Of a DNA stretch of 8,021 nt, positions 6,876 to 8,021 are shown in pieces. Every line of letters starts with the position of its first letter. Positions within the stretch are counted from its first letter, which is position 1. The position numbers were made by a program, and so were the translations under genes. This DNA is from Chloroflexota bacterium (GTDB lineage Bacteria > Chloroflexota > Limnocylindria > Limnocylindrales > CSP1-4): NCBI GenBank assembly GCA_003158495.1, contig PMJT01000055.1:2523-10543 (forward strand), given 5' to 3'. Below the pieces are notes generated by a model, which saw only the letters and a program-made list of their open reading frames with translations, ran no database searches and was not told the origin of the DNA.

Positions 6876-6982
6876 ATGCGCGATTCGTCTCGTCGCGTAG
6901 TCTACGGCGCGCGGAGGAATCCGGTCACGCCGACCCGTCGCACGCATGTGCCGTTCCCGAGGCCGGTCCGACCTTGCGGCAG

Positions 6983-7600
6983 TCAGTCGTCCAGGCCGGC
7001 GTCCGGAGTCGCGAAACGGCCGCTTACCTCGCGGCAGACCTCCGGACCGAAGCCCTTCCTGGCAAGCAGCGCATATGCCCGCTGGCGCCTGACCCGAGGG
7101 TCTTCTACGCGCTGGAGAGCCGTGCGGCTCTTCTCCAGGAGCCGTCGGGCGGCCACTTCGTCCGCGCTTCGTACGGGGCGGTCCGCAAAGGTGGCGTCGC
7201 CATCGGAGCCGGCCGCCTCCGACTCTTCGACGGCCGCTCCGTCTCGATCCGACAGGACGGCGCCGATCGTTTCGCGGTCTATCCCTTTGAGCGCGAGCTC
7301 GCGCTGGAGAGCCGACCGGCCACGCGGCCGGGCCCGGTCGCGCGACTCGACCCAGGCCGTGGCGAAGGCGCGATCGTCAAGCATGCGGAGCTCAAGGAGT
7401 CGGTCAATTGCGCGCTCAACGAGCTCCGCGGGAAACGCGGCGTCCGTCAGGTGACGCCGCATTTCGTGAACGGAACGCGACCGCAGCTCCAGGAAGCGTG
7501 CGGCCGCGGTAAGAACCATTTCCGGATTGGTTTCGGCAGCGTGGCGCTCGCGTTGCGCCTTTCGGGCTTCGAGCCTCTGCGTGCCGGTTCGGCGGAGCAT
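6983..7600 (-). CDS. recX: Regulatory protein RecX
   Basis: RecX binds RecA filaments and modulates their extension and ATPase or recombinase activity in the cytoplasm. The 205-residue protein shows the family's three-helix repeats at about 26-72, 73-116 and 150-197. The signature segments are SRSVHEMRRHL (41-51) and LRMLDDRAFATAWVESRDRARPRGRSAL, where family members usually have a D-D-x-x-F/Y-A and R-x-x-x-P/G-x-G-x-x-x-L pattern. A 30-residue acidic, low-complexity insert (about 118-147) separates the second and third repeats. The first 25 residues are Arg/Glu-rich and unconserved. ATG at 7600 starts 6 nt after the recA stop, with no good Shine-Dalgarno sequence (GAGG is 14 nt away), so coupling to recA is likely. 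The recA-recX arrangement is common in bacteria and strengthens the call. The stop is TGA. Confidence 0.93.
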   Translation of the reverse strand: MLRRTGTQRLEARKAQRERHAAETNPEMVLTAAARFLELRSRSVHEMRRHLTDAAFPAELVERAIDRLLELRMLDDRAFATAWVESRDRARPRGRSALQRELALKGIDRETIGAVLSDRDGAAVEESEAAGSDGDATFADRPVRSADEVAARRLLEKSRTALQRVEDPRVRRQRAYALLARKGFGPEVCREVSGRFATPDAGLDD

Positions 7601-7606
7601 GGCCGT

Positions 7607-8021
7607 CTATTCGGCCTCTTCGATCCCTTCGACGGGCAGGGAGACTTCGGACATCTTGGCCCGGATCAACTTCTCCACTTCCGCGGAGTGGTCCGGGTTG
7701 CTCTTGAGGAACTCCTTGGCCGCCTCGCGACCCTGGCCCAGACGCGTCTCTCCGAAGGTGAACCAGGCCCCGGTCTTGGTCACCACGTCCATGGCAACGC
7801 CTACGTCCAGCAAGCCACCCTCGCGTGAGATGCCCTCGCCGAACATGATGTCGAATTCCGCGACGCGGAAGGGCGGCGCGACCTTGTTCTTCACGACCTT
7901 GACGCGAACGCGGTTGCCGACGGAGTCCGTGCCGACCTTGATCGTCTCGACTCGGCGGATGTCCAGCCGGACGGTCGCGTAGAACTTCAGGGCGCGACCG
8001 CCGGGGGTCACTTCGGGGTTG
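7607..8021 (-). CDS. recA: Recombinase RecA, C-terminal part (5' end outside window)
   Basis: RecA forms ATP-dependent filaments on single-stranded DNA for homologous recombination and drives LexA cleavage where an SOS system exists. The window holds the last 137 residues. They begin in the DNA-binding L2 loop with NPEVTPGGRALKFYATVRLD, equivalent to the region beginning near residue 205 of E. coli RecA. They continue with RVKVVKNKVAPPFRVAEFDI, FGEGISREGGLLDVGV, KTGAWFTFGETRLGQGRE and a C-terminal domain ending in a short acidic tail (EGIEEAE). All are strongly conserved family blocks. The frame remains open to the window edge; the GTG at 8011 is an internal Val codon, not a start. Walker A, Walker B and L1 lie outside the window. 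The stop is TAG at 7607, 6 nt before recX. Confidence 0.98.
   Translation of the reverse strand, partial: NPEVTPGGRALKFYATVRLDIRRVETIKVGTDSVGNRVRVKVVKNKVAPPFRVAEFDIMFGEGISREGGLLDVGVAMDVVTKTGAWFTFGETRLGQGREAAKEFLKSNPDHSAEVEKLIRAKMSEVSLPVEGIEEAE

Larger units (their letters stand above)
6715..6982. other. Intergenic gap between recX and rny
   Basis: This 268-nt stretch is the only sizeable non-coding region in the window. It holds the rny ribosome site, a weak promoter candidate, a perfect 7-bp hairpin at 6858-6875 and a second inverted repeat (GGAGCGG at 6773-6779 with CCGCTCC at 6799-6805, 19-nt loop). I see no tRNA, no riboswitch that I recognise and no credible protein. Open frames crossing it on either strand are extensions of shadow frames from recX or rny. 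Confidence 0.6.

Noticed and set aside
6809..7828. 339-codon open frame on the plus strand opposite recX and recA
   Set aside because: It is antisense to recX and recA, shows no recognisable domain and is explained by high third-position G+C on the true strand.
1..8021. Mobile element, CRISPR array, toxin-antitoxin, defence or prophage genes
   Set aside because: I saw no direct repeats, terminal inverted repeats with a transposase, repeat-spacer pattern, or protein motif of these kinds. Nearly all sequence is accounted for by housekeeping genes.

Overview
The window is ordinary, densely packed bacterial chromosome of high G+C (by eye about two thirds). A compact run of housekeeping genes reads leftward on the minus strand, and an interrupted, unrecognised gene lies on the plus strand at the left edge. 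RNase Y together with RecX, and a YmdB-type phosphodiesterase next to MiaB, recall the rny-ymdB-miaB neighbourhood of Bacillota. The G+C content and the alanine/arginine-rich proteins instead suggest a high-GC lineage such as Chloroflexota. That placement is inference; no rRNA or other decisive marker is present.

Layout in transcription order, right to left on the minus strand: recA (3' part, 7607-8021), recX (6983-7600), a 268-base gap with a possible promoter and a short hairpin (6715-6982), rny (5185-6714), ymdB (4336-5178), a PHP-domain phosphoesterase (3324-4334), miaB (1636-3327) and miaA (678-1649). From rny to miaA the junctions are 6 nt, 1 nt, a 4-nt overlap (ATGA) and a 14-nt overlap, so these five genes very probably form one translationally coupled operon. 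recA and recX are 6 nt apart and form a second unit.

The rny-miaA group is coherent. RNase Y starts mRNA decay at the membrane. YmdB and the PHP protein are metal-dependent phosphoesterases that may act on RNA ends or small nucleotides. MiaA and MiaB carry out consecutive steps making ms2i6A at position 37 of tRNAs reading codons that begin with U. recA-recX is the usual pairing of recombinase and its modulator.

On the plus strand (1-662) a beta-propeller-like reading frame runs in from beyond the window. It meets an in-frame TAG at 168-170, continues in the same frame to a TGA at 660-662, and ends 15 nt from the convergent miaA stop. It is best read as a nonsense-split gene, or as two cistrons with reinitiation at the TTG directly after the stop.

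I found no tRNA or rRNA gene, insertion sequence, CRISPR array, prophage gene or defence system, and nothing that looks like an undescribed biological system. The most notable points are the amber-split propeller gene and the PHP phosphoesterase placed between ymdB and miaB.
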